Shown here piece after piece: positions 1 through 6,139 of a DNA stretch of 7,092 bases. The notes under the pieces were generated by a model. The model was given only the letters and a program-made list of their open reading frames with translations. It was not told where the DNA came from and ran no database searches. Position 1 is the stretch's first letter. The number at the start of each line of letters is the position of its first letter. Both the position numbers and the translations under genes were made by a program. Source of the stretch: an uncultured Lachnospiraceae bacterium (GTDB taxonomy: Bacteria; Bacillota; Clostridia; Lachnospirales; Lachnospiraceae); the NCBI GenBank assembly GCA_946611525.1, contig CAMODS010000064.1, forward strand, positions 1 to 7,092, written 5' to 3'.

Positions 1-54
1 TCAAAGGATTGTTCATGTAAGGGGTGTGGCATGCCATGCCTCTTTTGTGTATAA
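1..54 (+). CDS. Possible 3' end of an upstream Cys-rich protein (partial)
   Basis: Frame 1 is open from the window edge to a TAA at 52-54 and reads SKDCSCKGCGMPCLLCV. Five of 17 residues are cysteines, spaced C-x-C-x2-C-x3-C-x2-C. Short Cys-rich C-terminal tails like this occur in small metal-associated membrane proteins, for example FeoB-associated Cys-rich proteins, but 17 residues are far too few to assign a family. The stop overlaps the -10 box of the next operon. Frame 2 is also open (to 140), so this may be chance in TGT-rich DNA. Confidence 0.25.
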   Translation, partial: SKDCSCKGCGMPCLFCV

Positions 55-55
55 T
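26..55 (+). promoter_or_regulatory. Predicted sigma-A promoter of the acyltransferase operon
   Basis: A perfect TATAAT -10 box lies at 50-55. The best -35 candidate is GTGGCA at 26-31 (4 of 6 matches to TTGACA) with an 18-base spacer. Transcription would begin near 62 and leave a leader of about 100 bases before the ATG at 166. A perfect 10-bp palindrome, TGGCATGCCA (27-36), overlaps the -35 and spacer and could be an operator. The -35 is weak, so the call rests mainly on the -10. Confidence 0.5.
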
Positions 56-116
56 ACTCCCTGTGTGGCGGTTCTTAAATTACTACGCATTCTTCGCGAT
101 TGGTCCGGTGATTTAA

Positions 117-135
117 AACCCGACACACTTGGGTT
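117..135 (+). promoter_or_regulatory. Small hairpin in the operon leader
   Basis: AACCC at 117-121 pairs with GGGTT at 131-135 across a 9-base loop, and GTGTG at 63-67 can pair with CACAC at 124-128 as an alternative. No run of T follows, so it is not an intrinsic terminator. A regulatory role is only possible; I do not recognise a known riboswitch here. Confidence 0.2.
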
Positions 136-153
136 GTGAAAATTCATTTAATC

Positions 154-157
154 GGAG
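154..157 (+). promoter_or_regulatory. Ribosome binding site that fixes the start at 166
   Basis: GGAG lies 8 bases upstream of the in-frame ATG at 166. The earlier in-frame GTG at 136 has no purine-rich site before it and would add ten residues (MKIHLIGDDK) that include the translated ribosome binding site itself. The ATG at 166 is therefore preferred. Confidence 0.75.
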
Positions 158-165
158 ATGATAAA

Positions 166-1446
166 ATGGCTGAATGGTATAAACTTGATAATGCAGCAAC
201 TATTGTGCCCTCATCGGTACACGGCGCAGACACCAGGGTTTTCAGGATAGTATGCGAGCTTTTTGATGAGGTGGACGGTGAGACACTTCAGGAGGCGCTG
301 GATCTGACGGTAGAGGAGTTTCCTCATTTCAACGTGATCCTAAGGAAGGGCTTTTTCTGGTATTACCTTGATTCCGTCCGGACAAAGGCGACGGTAAAGG
401 AAGAGAATAAGCCCGCCTGTGCACCCCTGTATTTTCCGGGACGAAGGAAGCTTATGTACAGGGTAACCTATTTCAAAAACAGGATAAACCTGGAGATGTT
501 CCATGTGCTGGCAGACGGTACGGGAGCTTTTGCATTTTTAAAGGCGATAGTGACAAACTACCTGTGCTTAAAGCACGGGCTGTCGGTGGAACCGGATGCA
601 ACAGAGCTGGCTTCCCTAAGCGATCGGAACGAGGATGCATTTTCACAGTTTTACAGCAAGGAAAAATCACAACAGCAGCTAAAAGCAATGCTTGGCACCC
701 ACGCCTACCAGGTGGAGATGGAAAAGGATGCCAACCTAAATTCCCGCCTCATAGAGGGCGTGGTATCCGCAAAGCAGTTTATCGAGCTCGCCCATGAGTA
801 CAAGACCACGGCGGGAATACTTACAGTGGCGCTTTTCATGGAGGCTGTTTATAATGTTATGAGTATCAGGGAGAGAAAGCGTCCCATTGTGATCTCGGTC
901 CCTGTTAATCTGCGCCAGTACTTCCCTTCGGAAACAACCAGAAACTTTTTTGGAGTGATCAATGTGTCATTTTACCCCGGGGAGTATGACGGCAATTTTG
1001 AGAGCCTTCTTGAGGTGGTGAAAAAGTCTTTTGAGGAACAGTTGACTGAGGAGAGACTGCGCGAGACCATGAATGGTTATTCCGGTCTTACCAGCAACAT
1101 CGGTCTAAAGGTGATCCCCCTTTTCATTAAAAATCCGGTTATCAATATGATCACCCGTGTAGCACAAAAGGGGACCACAGCCACTATGTCAAACTTAGGA
1201 CGTATAAAGATGCATGAAGAGCTGACTCCATACATCAAGCAGTTTTCCGCATTTATGGCTACCCCCAATATCCAGATCTGCGTATCCTCCTTTGGGGATC
1301 GTATGGTATTTGGAGCTGTATCGGCATACTCAGAGCACAATGTATTTACAAATTTCTTTAGGGGACTTACACACCGGGGCCTTTCGGTGGAGATAGCCAG
1401 CAATGACTACGACAACAAGCCTTCTCCTTTAGATAGCCAACAATGA
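166..1446 (+). CDS. Condensation/alcohol-acetyltransferase-fold acyltransferase
   Basis: The protein is 426 residues from the ATG at 166. It contains HVLADG at residues 113-118, the HxxxDG signature of the CoA-dependent acyltransferase superfamily (chloramphenicol acetyltransferase, NRPS condensation domains, PapA5, yeast-type alcohol acetyltransferase). His113 would be the general base. Other superfamily-like stretches are SVPVNLR (residues 244-250), GVINVSFY (263-270) and TMSNLGRIK (340-348, the usual SNxG region). A single two-lobed domain of this length fits the family. There is no signal peptide or membrane segment, so it should be cytoplasmic. The acyl donor and acceptor are unknown. 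It heads a same-strand operon with a zinc-ribbon membrane protein and an esterase, which points to lipid or envelope modification rather than antibiotic resistance (inference). The last eight residues (PSPLDSQQ) come from a 40-bp tandem duplication that moved the stop codon. Confidence 0.8.
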   Translation: MAEWYKLDNAATIVPSSVHGADTRVFRIVCELFDEVDGETLQEALDLTVEEFPHFNVILRKGFFWYYLDSVRTKATVKEENKPACAPLYFPGRRKLMYRVTYFKNRINLEMFHVLADGTGAFAFLKAIVTNYLCLKHGLSVEPDATELASLSDRNEDAFSQFYSKEKSQQQLKAMLGTHAYQVEMEKDANLNSRLIEGVVSAKQFIELAHEYKTTAGILTVALFMEAVYNVMSIRERKRPIVISVPVNLRQYFPSETTRNFFGVINVSFYPGEYDGNFESLLEVVKKSFEEQLTEERLRETMNGYSGLTSNIGLKVIPLFIKNPVINMITRVAQKGTTATMSNLGRIKMHEELTPYIKQFSAFMATPNIQICVSSFGDRMVFGAVSAYSEHNVFTNFFRGLTHRGLSVEIASNDYDNKPSPLDSQQ

Positions 1447-1470
1447 CTACGACAACAAGCTTTCCACCTG
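1391..1470 (+). repeat. 40-bp tandem duplication across the stop codon
   Basis: 1391-1430 and 1431-1470 are adjacent copies. The first 30 bases differ at one position (G1400/A1440) and the last ten are diverged, giving 34 of 40 identities by eye. Because 40 is not a multiple of three, the second copy is read in a shifted frame and gives the stop at 1444-1446. Read in the frame of the first copy, the second copy encodes NDYDNKLST followed by TGA at 1469-1471, which is probably the ancestral end of the protein. Confidence 0.9.
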
Positions 1471-1524
1471 AGGTGGGATGAGGTGTGCTTCAAGTTTACT
1501 ATAAATCAATCATGAGGTATAAAA

Positions 1525-2187
1525 ATGCAGGAATGTAAAAAATGTAAGATAACCATCCGTGGCAACAAAAAATGCTGTCCCCTGTGTCAGGGGAGACTTT
1601 CGGGAGAGCCCGAGGATGCGGCTTTTCCCGTGATAAAGAGACTTCCCCTTACCACCGATGCTGTCTTTAGGATCGCACTGTTTCTGGCAGTGTTAGCCGA
1701 GATAGGCCTTGGCTTGATATGTTTTTTAAACGGGGGCTGGATCCCCGGCATAGAGATCGCCATGATAGTGATAGTGTTTGCACTGGCCGATCTGAGAGTG
1801 GCCCTCTACTTCAAGGGCAATCTCATAAAGCTCATCACAGTGGAGTCATATGTCGTGATGGTGTCCCTAAACTATGTGGATTACAGGTTTGGCGGATACG
1901 GATGGAGCATGGTTTGGGTGACGCCATTTTTATTCATCGCTCTGATGATCACTACCCTTGTGATCGCCAGGATCGCCGGGCTGCTGTTACGGGACATTAT
2001 GCTATATGTGGTGTTTGATGTTATCATGGCACTACTTATCATGGCCATTCCCATCTATAAGGGCATGAACCCCAACCCCTGGCCCGCAGCCCTAAGTATC
2101 GCTATGATGCTGGCCATAGCAGCGTTTGTGATAATTTTCAGGTTCAATGATCTAAAGACCGCTTCGGCGAAGTATCTGAACATGTAA
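1525..2187 (+). CDS. Zinc-ribbon polytopic membrane protein (DUF6320-like)
   Basis: The protein has 220 residues. The N-terminus carries a short zinc ribbon, Cys4-x2-Cys7 and Cys18-x2-Cys21 (with an extra Cys17), followed by a hydrophilic linker to about residue 45. The rest is hydrophobic, with about six likely membrane segments near residues 47-67, 75-95, 103-118, 128-150, 155-175 and 186-206, and a short basic tail. The layout matches uncharacterised clostridial proteins that I recall as DUF6320; that name is from memory and unverified. No catalytic motif is visible. GAGG at 1514-1517 lies 7 bases before the ATG. It sits 78 bases after the acyltransferase and 14 bases before the esterase, so the three are probably co-transcribed. 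It could anchor its partners, sense metal or redox state, or carry the substrate (inference). Confidence 0.75.
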   Translation: MQECKKCKITIRGNKKCCPLCQGRLSGEPEDAAFPVIKRLPLTTDAVFRIALFLAVLAEIGLGLICFLNGGWIPGIEIAMIVIVFALADLRVALYFKGNLIKLITVESYVVMVSLNYVDYRFGGYGWSMVWVTPFLFIALMITTLVIARIAGLLLRDIMLYVVFDVIMALLIMAIPIYKGMNPNPWPAALSIAMMLAIAAFVIIFRFNDLKTASAKYLNM

Positions 2188-2201
2188 TACAGGTAACCAT
2201 T

Positions 2202-3401
2202 ATGGGTATTGATTCAATAAAAGAAAAGGCTGTAGCCGCAAAGGAGATCATAAGCGAGCACGCCAACAAGCTGGCGGCCTCTGCAGGAGATTTCGTTGAA
2301 AACAGAATAGGCGAGCGTATCGAGGGCAGTCCGCTGGAGGCTCCTATTTTGGAAGGTGAGCCCTATGAGATGATCTGGTACAAGCTTCCCATTTCCGGGG
2401 CATCCGCCGGTGATGGCTCAGATTTTCACATCTATGTGAAAAAGGGGAGATCGGAAAATCTTTGCATCTACTTTTCCGGTGGCGGTGTTGCATGGAATGA
2501 AAAAATGGCGTCCCTTCCGGTTACAGGCGGCAGAGTGGCTGCCTGGAAGCCAAACTATTACTGGAATAACCTAAGGCCCTTCACCCAGGTGATGAATATA
2601 AATGTGGGCATTACCGACAACCGCGACATCAATCCTTTCTATGACTGGAATTTTGCGGTGATCACCTATGCCACAGGCGACTTTCACCTTGGAAGCAATG
2701 TTTATTCATACAGTGATGATGAGGGTGAAGCTCAAAAGATCTGCTTTGTGGGCCATGACAATTTTAGATTATCCATGGACAGGGTAAAGGAGCTTTTTCC
2801 CACGCCTACAAAACTGCTTATCTCAGGTGAGTCCGCAGGGGCGTTTGCAGCTCCCGCGCTTGCACCGGAGGTGATAGATGATTATTATCCGGACTGCGAA
2901 GAGATTACCCTTTTTTCTGACAGTGCGCTTTTAAAAAGAGCCGGATGGAAAGACACCATCGAAAACATGTGGCATGCACCCAAAGCCATAAGTGATGTGG
3001 TCTATACGGACAACATCACAGCTGACTGGTACGAGCATATTTCAAAAAAATACGGTGACAGGGTAAAGTGCCTGTACGCATCCTCCACCCATGACTACCT
3101 TTTGTCTGCCTTTATAAATGAGGAGAGAAGCGGAGAGTATTTTACGGATGAGGCTACACAAAACGAGTACGCCGCATCTCTTGCCGACATGTGCGAGCGC
3201 ATGGCAGGCTTTTCCCATAACATGCACTTTTTTATCTATAACTACAGGATGCCGCTGATATTCGGGCGCGGCGGCACCATTCATACCGCAGTCCGTTCGC
3301 CGCACTTTTTCATACCCAATACGGGAGGCATCACCATGGCGGACTGGCTATTTGATGCAGTAGGCGGCAATATGTATGATGTGGGTACGGAATTAGTATA
3401 A
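2202..3401 (+). CDS. Pectin-acetylesterase/NOTUM-family serine hydrolase
   Basis: The 399-residue protein shows the hallmarks of the pectinacetylesterase/NOTUM alpha/beta hydrolases. FSGGGVAW (residues 91-98) is the Gly-rich oxyanion loop, TGDFHLGSN (158-166) matches the family TGDxHxGN block, and GESAG (209-213) is the nucleophile elbow with Ser211. Asp298 in SSTHDYLLSAF corresponds to the family N-S-A-Y-D position, and His361 in GTIHTAVRSP is the likely third triad member. Residues 1-45 are charged and probably helical, with no signal peptide, so it acts inside the cell, unlike plant PAE or secreted NOTUM. That argues against dietary pectin as substrate and for removal of an acyl group from an internal intermediate, perhaps one made by the acyltransferase two genes upstream (inference). 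The ribosome binding site AGGT at 2191-2194 is weak. No terminator is seen after the stop. Confidence 0.82.
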   Translation: MGIDSIKEKAVAAKEIISEHANKLAASAGDFVENRIGERIEGSPLEAPILEGEPYEMIWYKLPISGASAGDGSDFHIYVKKGRSENLCIYFSGGGVAWNEKMASLPVTGGRVAAWKPNYYWNNLRPFTQVMNINVGITDNRDINPFYDWNFAVITYATGDFHLGSNVYSYSDDEGEAQKICFVGHDNFRLSMDRVKELFPTPTKLLISGESAGAFAAPALAPEVIDDYYPDCEEITLFSDSALLKRAGWKDTIENMWHAPKAISDVVYTDNITADWYEHISKKYGDRVKCLYASSTHDYLLSAFINEERSGEYFTDEATQNEYAASLADMCERMAGFSHNMHFFIYNYRMPLIFGRGGTIHTAVRSPHFFIPNTGGITMADWLFDAVGGNMYDVGTELV

Positions 3402-3407
3402 AAGTAC

Positions 3408-3436
3408 TTGCATTTTGCTCAAAACCGTGGTAATAT
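3408..3436 (+). promoter_or_regulatory. Predicted rplS promoter with extended -10
   Basis: TTGCAT at 3408-3413 and TAATAT at 3431-3436 are separated by exactly 17 bases, and TGG immediately before the -10 (3428-3430) gives the TGn extended -10 element. Transcription should start near 3443, about 90 bases before rplS. It starts within ten bases of the esterase stop, so rplS is uncoupled from the upstream operon. Confidence 0.65.
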
Positions 3437-3460
3437 ACACAAGTTGCGAAATTGAAAGGA

Positions 3461-3504
3461 AGATGGTCCTCTGGCGCAGGAAGACAGTGCGTTTAAGAAC
3501 ATCT
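3461..3504 (+). promoter_or_regulatory. Structured rplS leader (L19-leader-like)
   Basis: AGATG (3461-3465) pairs perfectly with CATCT (3500-3504), enclosing CGCA/TGCG (3475-3478 with 3488-3491). A competing pairing is TCCT/AGGA (3467-3470 with 3478-3481). Firmicute rplS genes are known to carry an L19 leader thought to mediate autoregulation by the ribosomal protein. Position and general design agree, but I have not matched the family consensus base by base. Confidence 0.45.
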
Positions 3505-3531
3505 AATTGAGAGTTCACAGGAGGTAATGAA

Positions 3532-3885
3532 ATGAACGCACAGGAAGTAATCAAAGGCATTGAAAAAGAGCAGCTCAAGGAGAGCCTCCCTGAGTTTAAC
3601 GTAGGTGATACCGTAAAGGTTCACGCAAAGATCAAAGAGGGTAACCGCGAGAGGATCCAGGTTTTCGAGGGTACAGTACTCAAGATCCAGGGCGGCAGCA
3701 ACAGAGCTACTTTTACAGTTCGTAAGTTCAGTAACGGCGTAGGCGTTGAGAAGACATGGCCCATGCACAGCCCCATCGTTGAGAAGATCGAGGTTGTCCG
3801 TCATGGTAAGGTTCGCAGAGCTAAGCTTAACTACCTGCGTGGCCGTGTTGGTAAGCGTGCCAAGGTTAAAGAGGCTATCAAGTAG
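3532..3885 (+). CDS. rplS: 50S ribosomal protein L19
   Basis: This is a full-length bacterial L19 of 117 residues. It has the diagnostic blocks RERIQVFEG (residues 39-47), TFTVRK (60-65), GVGVEKTWPMHSP (69-81) and the basic C-terminus VRRAKLNYLRGRVGKRAK (94-111), which contact rRNA at the 30S-50S interface (bridge B8 region in the family). Trp76 sits where Phe is more usual. The ribosome binding site AGGAGGT (3519-3525) is near perfect, 6 bases from the ATG. It has its own promoter and structured leader upstream and a strong terminator downstream. In many bacteria rplS follows rpsP-rimM-trmD; here it follows an unrelated operon, while the downstream order towards rbgA and rnhB is conserved. 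Confidence 0.98.
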   Translation: MNAQEVIKGIEKEQLKESLPEFNVGDTVKVHAKIKEGNRERIQVFEGTVLKIQGGSNRATFTVRKFSNGVGVEKTWPMHSPIVEKIEVVRHGKVRRAKLNYLRGRVGKRAKVKEAIK

Positions 3886-3909
3886 GACTATCGGTTCAGT
3901 GACTTTTTT

Positions 3910-3941
3910 GGGGCTTTCACTTGTGGAAGCCCTTTTTTTTT
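3910..3941 (+). terminator. Intrinsic terminator of rplS
   Basis: GGGCTTTCAC (3911-3920) pairs with GTGGAAGCCC (3923-3932) with one G-U pair, and nine T residues follow (3933-3941). On the opposite strand the stem is followed by A rather than T, so it works only for + strand transcripts. The 3' arm also contains the candidate -35 of lepB1. Confidence 0.93.
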
Positions 3942-3949
3942 GATATGAT
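3921..3949 (+). promoter_or_regulatory. Possible lepB1 promoter embedded in the terminator
   Basis: TTGTGG (3921-3926) and TATGAT (3944-3949, 5 of 6 to consensus) are spaced by 17 bases. The expected start near 3956 lies 2-4 bases before the lepB1 ATG at 3959, which would give a leaderless or nearly leaderless mRNA. This fits the lack of a ribosome binding site. The -35 is poor beyond TTG. Confidence 0.4.
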
Positions 3950-3958
3950 GTATTAGTT

Positions 3959-4552
3959 ATGAAGGTATTTAAAAACAAGCGAAAAACCAGCCTTGATTTT
4001 AACCGCAAGAGGATGCATTTTGAGATATCCAGCCTAAAGCCCGCGGCCATACTTTTACTGGAAATGGCACTGGTGGTGTTTCTGGCTTTCGGTGTGGTGG
4101 AGGCCTTTGGTATCAGACTCACCGTACCCGGCGAGTCCATGGAGCCCACTTTTTCATCCGGTGACGTGGTTTTGATGAACAGGCTTTTTATCAAAGTGAT
4201 GCCCCCCAATACTAATGACGTGGTGGTGTTTTTGCCTCCCAGCAACCTTAGTGCCCAGTACAGCATAAAGCGAATCGTGGCTACTCCGGGAGATACGGTG
4301 CAGGTTAAAAACGGCAAGATATACGTCAACGGGGAGGCTTTTCATGACAAAGCCCAGACGGAAAGTATAGTGGATGCGGGACTGGCCTCCTCCGAGATCA
4401 CTTTGGAGGATGACGAGTATTTTGTCATGGGTGACAACCGCAATAATTCAGAGGACAGCAGATATGAGACCATCGGCAACATCCACCGTGAAGACATCAT
4501 GGGCAGCTGCTGGTTTGTGGTAGGAAAAGACAGGATAGGATTGGTGTACTGA
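3959..4552 (+). CDS. lepB: Type I signal peptidase (first copy)
   Basis: The 197-residue protein is a Gram-positive type I signal peptidase (SipS/LepB family), which cleaves signal peptides from secreted preproteins at the outer face of the membrane. One N-terminal membrane segment at about residues 29-50 follows a basic cytoplasmic tail. The catalytic Ser60 lies in GESMEP and the general base Lys104 in YSIKRI. Box E, MGDNRNNSEDSR (residues 157-168), is intact. The ATG at 3959 comes 17 bases after the rplS terminator T-run with no ribosome binding site. The only later in-frame start before the membrane segment is ATG 4013, with AAGAGG directly abutting it, which is too close to work well. The stop overlaps the rbgA start by one base. 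Read-through from rplS is the alternative to the embedded promoter. Confidence 0.93.
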   Translation: MKVFKNKRKTSLDFNRKRMHFEISSLKPAAILLLEMALVVFLAFGVVEAFGIRLTVPGESMEPTFSSGDVVLMNRLFIKVMPPNTNDVVVFLPPSNLSAQYSIKRIVATPGDTVQVKNGKIYVNGEAFHDKAQTESIVDAGLASSEITLEDDEYFVMGDNRNNSEDSRYETIGNIHREDIMGSCWFVVGKDRIGLVY

Positions 4553-5397
4553 TGGATATACAGTGGTACCCCGGACATATGACAAAGGCCATTAGGCAGA
4601 TGAAAGAGGATATCAAGGTCATCGACCTGATCATCGAGCTTTTGGATGCCAGGATACCTCTTGCCAGCAGGAATCCGGAGATAGATAACCTCGGATCCGG
4701 CAAAGCCAGGCTTTTGCTTCTCAACAAGAGGGATCTGAGTGACGATAAAGTAACTGAGGAGTGGCTGTCCTATTTTAGGGAAAAGGGCTTCGTGGCCATT
4801 GCCATGGATGCGCGTCAAAAAAGCGATGTAAAGCGTGTGGACGCCGCTGTGGAGGAGGCCTGTAAGGAAAAGAGGGAGCGCAATAAAAAAAGGGGTATGG
4901 TCAACCGGCCCATCAGAGCTATGGTAGTGGGCATTCCTAATATTGGAAAGAGCTCTTTTATCAACTCCTATGCAGGCAGGGCTGCAGCCAAGACCGGCAA
5001 TACTCCCGGTGTGACAAAGGGCAAGCAGTGGATCAGGCTGAAAAAGGACTTGGAGCTTTTGGATACGCCCGGCATTCTCTGGCCCAAGTTTGAGGATAAA
5101 ATAGTGGGCCAGTACCTTGCTGCATTGGGCGCCATCCGCTCGGAGGTTTTTGACAACGATGAGCTGGCGCAAAAGATGACCACGCTTTTGGCTGAGCGCT
5201 ATCCGGGGATGCTCGCCGGACATTACGGCATAGAGGAGTCGGATGACGGAGTTGCCATGATCTATGATGTGGCAGAAAAGAGGCACATCATAAAAAGCGG
5301 TGGCGAAGCGGATTACAGCAAAGCTGCCAGACTGATCTTAGATGATATAAAAAATGGAAAGATGGGACGCCTGTCACTGGAATCGCCTTCCCAATAG
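4552..5397 (+). CDS. rbgA: Ribosome-assembly GTPase RbgA (YlqF)
   Basis: This 281-residue protein is a circularly permuted GTPase. G4 (NKRD, residues 58-61) precedes G1 (GIPNIGKSS, 127-135), the G2 Thr155 in NTPGVTKG, and G3 (DTPG, 171-174). The N-terminal WYPGHMTKA (residues 5-13) is the YlqF signature. In Bacillus subtilis RbgA drives a late step of 50S subunit maturation. The C-terminal domain (about 180-281) has the usual RNA-binding helical region. Length matches the family. Its ATG shares base 4552 with the lepB1 TGA, and the nearest AGGA (4537-4540) is 11 bases away, so translation is probably coupled to lepB1. Nearby rplS and rnhB fit the conserved Firmicute neighbourhood. Confidence 0.95.
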   Translation: MDIQWYPGHMTKAIRQMKEDIKVIDLIIELLDARIPLASRNPEIDNLGSGKARLLLLNKRDLSDDKVTEEWLSYFREKGFVAIAMDARQKSDVKRVDAAVEEACKEKRERNKKRGMVNRPIRAMVVGIPNIGKSSFINSYAGRAAAKTGNTPGVTKGKQWIRLKKDLELLDTPGILWPKFEDKIVGQYLAALGAIRSEVFDNDELAQKMTTLLAERYPGMLAGHYGIEESDDGVAMIYDVAEKRHIIKSGGEADYSKAARLILDDIKNGKMGRLSLESPSQ

Positions 5398-5404
5398 TGT
5401 GTCT

Positions 5405-5442
5405 TTAGGATAAGGTGTCAGCGAACCCGACGGATGAGGTGT
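5405..5442. repeat. Fragment of a dispersed intergenic repeat (rbgA-lepB2 gap)
   Basis: On the minus strand this gap contains CACCTCATCCGTC, then TTCGCTGACACCTTATCC, which resembles a repeat that I recall as widespread in gut Firmicute genomes. GTC (5417-5419) and GAC (5429-5431) flank a partly symmetrical centre whose inner pairs are mismatched, so it looks like a decayed copy. No search was done. The strong ribosome binding site of lepB2 lies just downstream, outside the element. Confidence 0.4.
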
Positions 5443-5458
5443 AAAAAAGGAGTTAAAA

Positions 5459-6070
5459 ATGGAAAACGAAACAAACAACACCGAAGAGATACTTGACGAG
5501 GAGCAGAAGCCCTCGCTGTTTAATGAGATCCTCCAACTGGTGACATATATATTAGTCATTTTTGTGATCACATTTTTGATCCTGCATTTTGTGGGACAGC
5601 GCACCACGGTCTCCGGATCATCCATGGAGGACACACTTACCGACGGTGACAACCTCATAGTGGAAAAGATTTCTTATCGTTTTTCGGATCCCGAGAGATT
5701 TGATATCATTATTTTCCCATACAAGTATGCCACCACACCTACCTACTATATCAAGCGTATCATCGGACTTCCCGGGGAGACGGTATTCATTGATTCTGAT
5801 GGCAACATCTTCATAAACGGTGAGCTTTTAGAGGAAAAGTACGGACTGGCAACCATTATGAATCCCGGCCGTGCGGCGGAGCCCATCACTCTCGGAGATG
5901 ATGAGTACTTTGTCATGGGCGACAACAGAAACGGAAGTGAGGACAGCCGCTTCAATGACGTGGGAAATATAAAACGTGAAGACATTGTGGGCCGCGCCTG
6001 GGTGCGCATCTTCCCCTTCAATGAGATCTGCGTGCTTGACCACGATTACTACGGGGAGCATGCAAGGTAA
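5459..6070 (+). CDS. lepB: Type I signal peptidase (second copy)
   Basis: This is a second, divergent type I signal peptidase of 203 residues. An acidic N-terminus (residues 1-20) precedes one membrane segment at about 24-45. The nucleophile is Ser55 in SGSSMED and the base Lys99 in YYIKRI. Box E, MGDNRNGSEDSR (153-164), is intact, and WVRIFPFNEI (181-190) is the usual C-terminal strand. The acidic tail contrasts with the basic tail of the copy upstream, so topology or partner proteins may differ. AAGGAG (5447-5452) lies 6 bases before the ATG, a much better initiation site than that of lepB1. It is separated from rbgA by a 61-base gap with a repeat fragment. No promoter or terminator is evident, so it is probably co-transcribed with its neighbours. 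Confidence 0.95.
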   Translation: MENETNNTEEILDEEQKPSLFNEILQLVTYILVIFVITFLILHFVGQRTTVSGSSMEDTLTDGDNLIVEKISYRFSDPERFDIIIFPYKYATTPTYYIKRIIGLPGETVFIDSDGNIFINGELLEEKYGLATIMNPGRAAEPITLGDDEYFVMGDNRNGSEDSRFNDVGNIKREDIVGRAWVRIFPFNEICVLDHDYYGEHAR

Positions 6071-6133
6071 GAAGATTCTTCGGGCTGCGCCCTCAGAATG
6101 ACAGTGGTGGCACCCTGATCGAAGTGAAGAGGT
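6071..6133. repeat. Degenerate inverted-repeat element between lepB2 and rnhB
   Basis: ATTCT (6075-6079) pairs with AGAAT (6095-6099), and inside it GGGC (6082-6085) pairs with GCCC (6089-6092) around a TGC loop, with a symmetrical TC/TC internal loop between the stems. The stretch resembles the ATTCTTCG-CTGCG-CTCAGAATGACA repeats seen in many bacterial genomes (recollection). 6105-6133 looks like a diverged reverse-complement half. Its end supplies AGAGG (6128-6132), the ribosome binding site of rnhB. Confidence 0.55.
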
Positions 6134-6139
6134 TATACT

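Noticed and set aside
28..46. Possible weak terminator (GGCAT/ATGCC then TCTTTT)
   Set aside because: A five-bp stem with a three-base loop and a broken T-run is too weak, and the stretch is better explained as promoter and palindrome.
136..165. N-terminal extension of the acyltransferase from GTG at 136
   Set aside because: No ribosome binding site precedes the GTG, and the extension would translate the good GGAG site that serves the ATG at 166.
1465..1490. GATGAGGTGT shared with the rbgA-lepB2 gap (5433-5442)
   Set aside because: A ten-base match without the rest of the repeat is too short to call another copy.
3493..4329. 278-codon open frame on the minus strand opposite rplS and lepB1
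   Set aside because: It runs through the rplS terminator and is antisense to two clear genes; no family features are seen.
4342..5286. 314-codon open frame on the minus strand opposite rbgA
   Set aside because: It lies antisense to an unmistakable RbgA, shows no recognisable motif and has composition expected of a codon-bias shadow.
6071..6104. lepB2 terminator
   Set aside because: The hairpin has no following T-run and has internal mismatches; it fits a dispersed repeat better.
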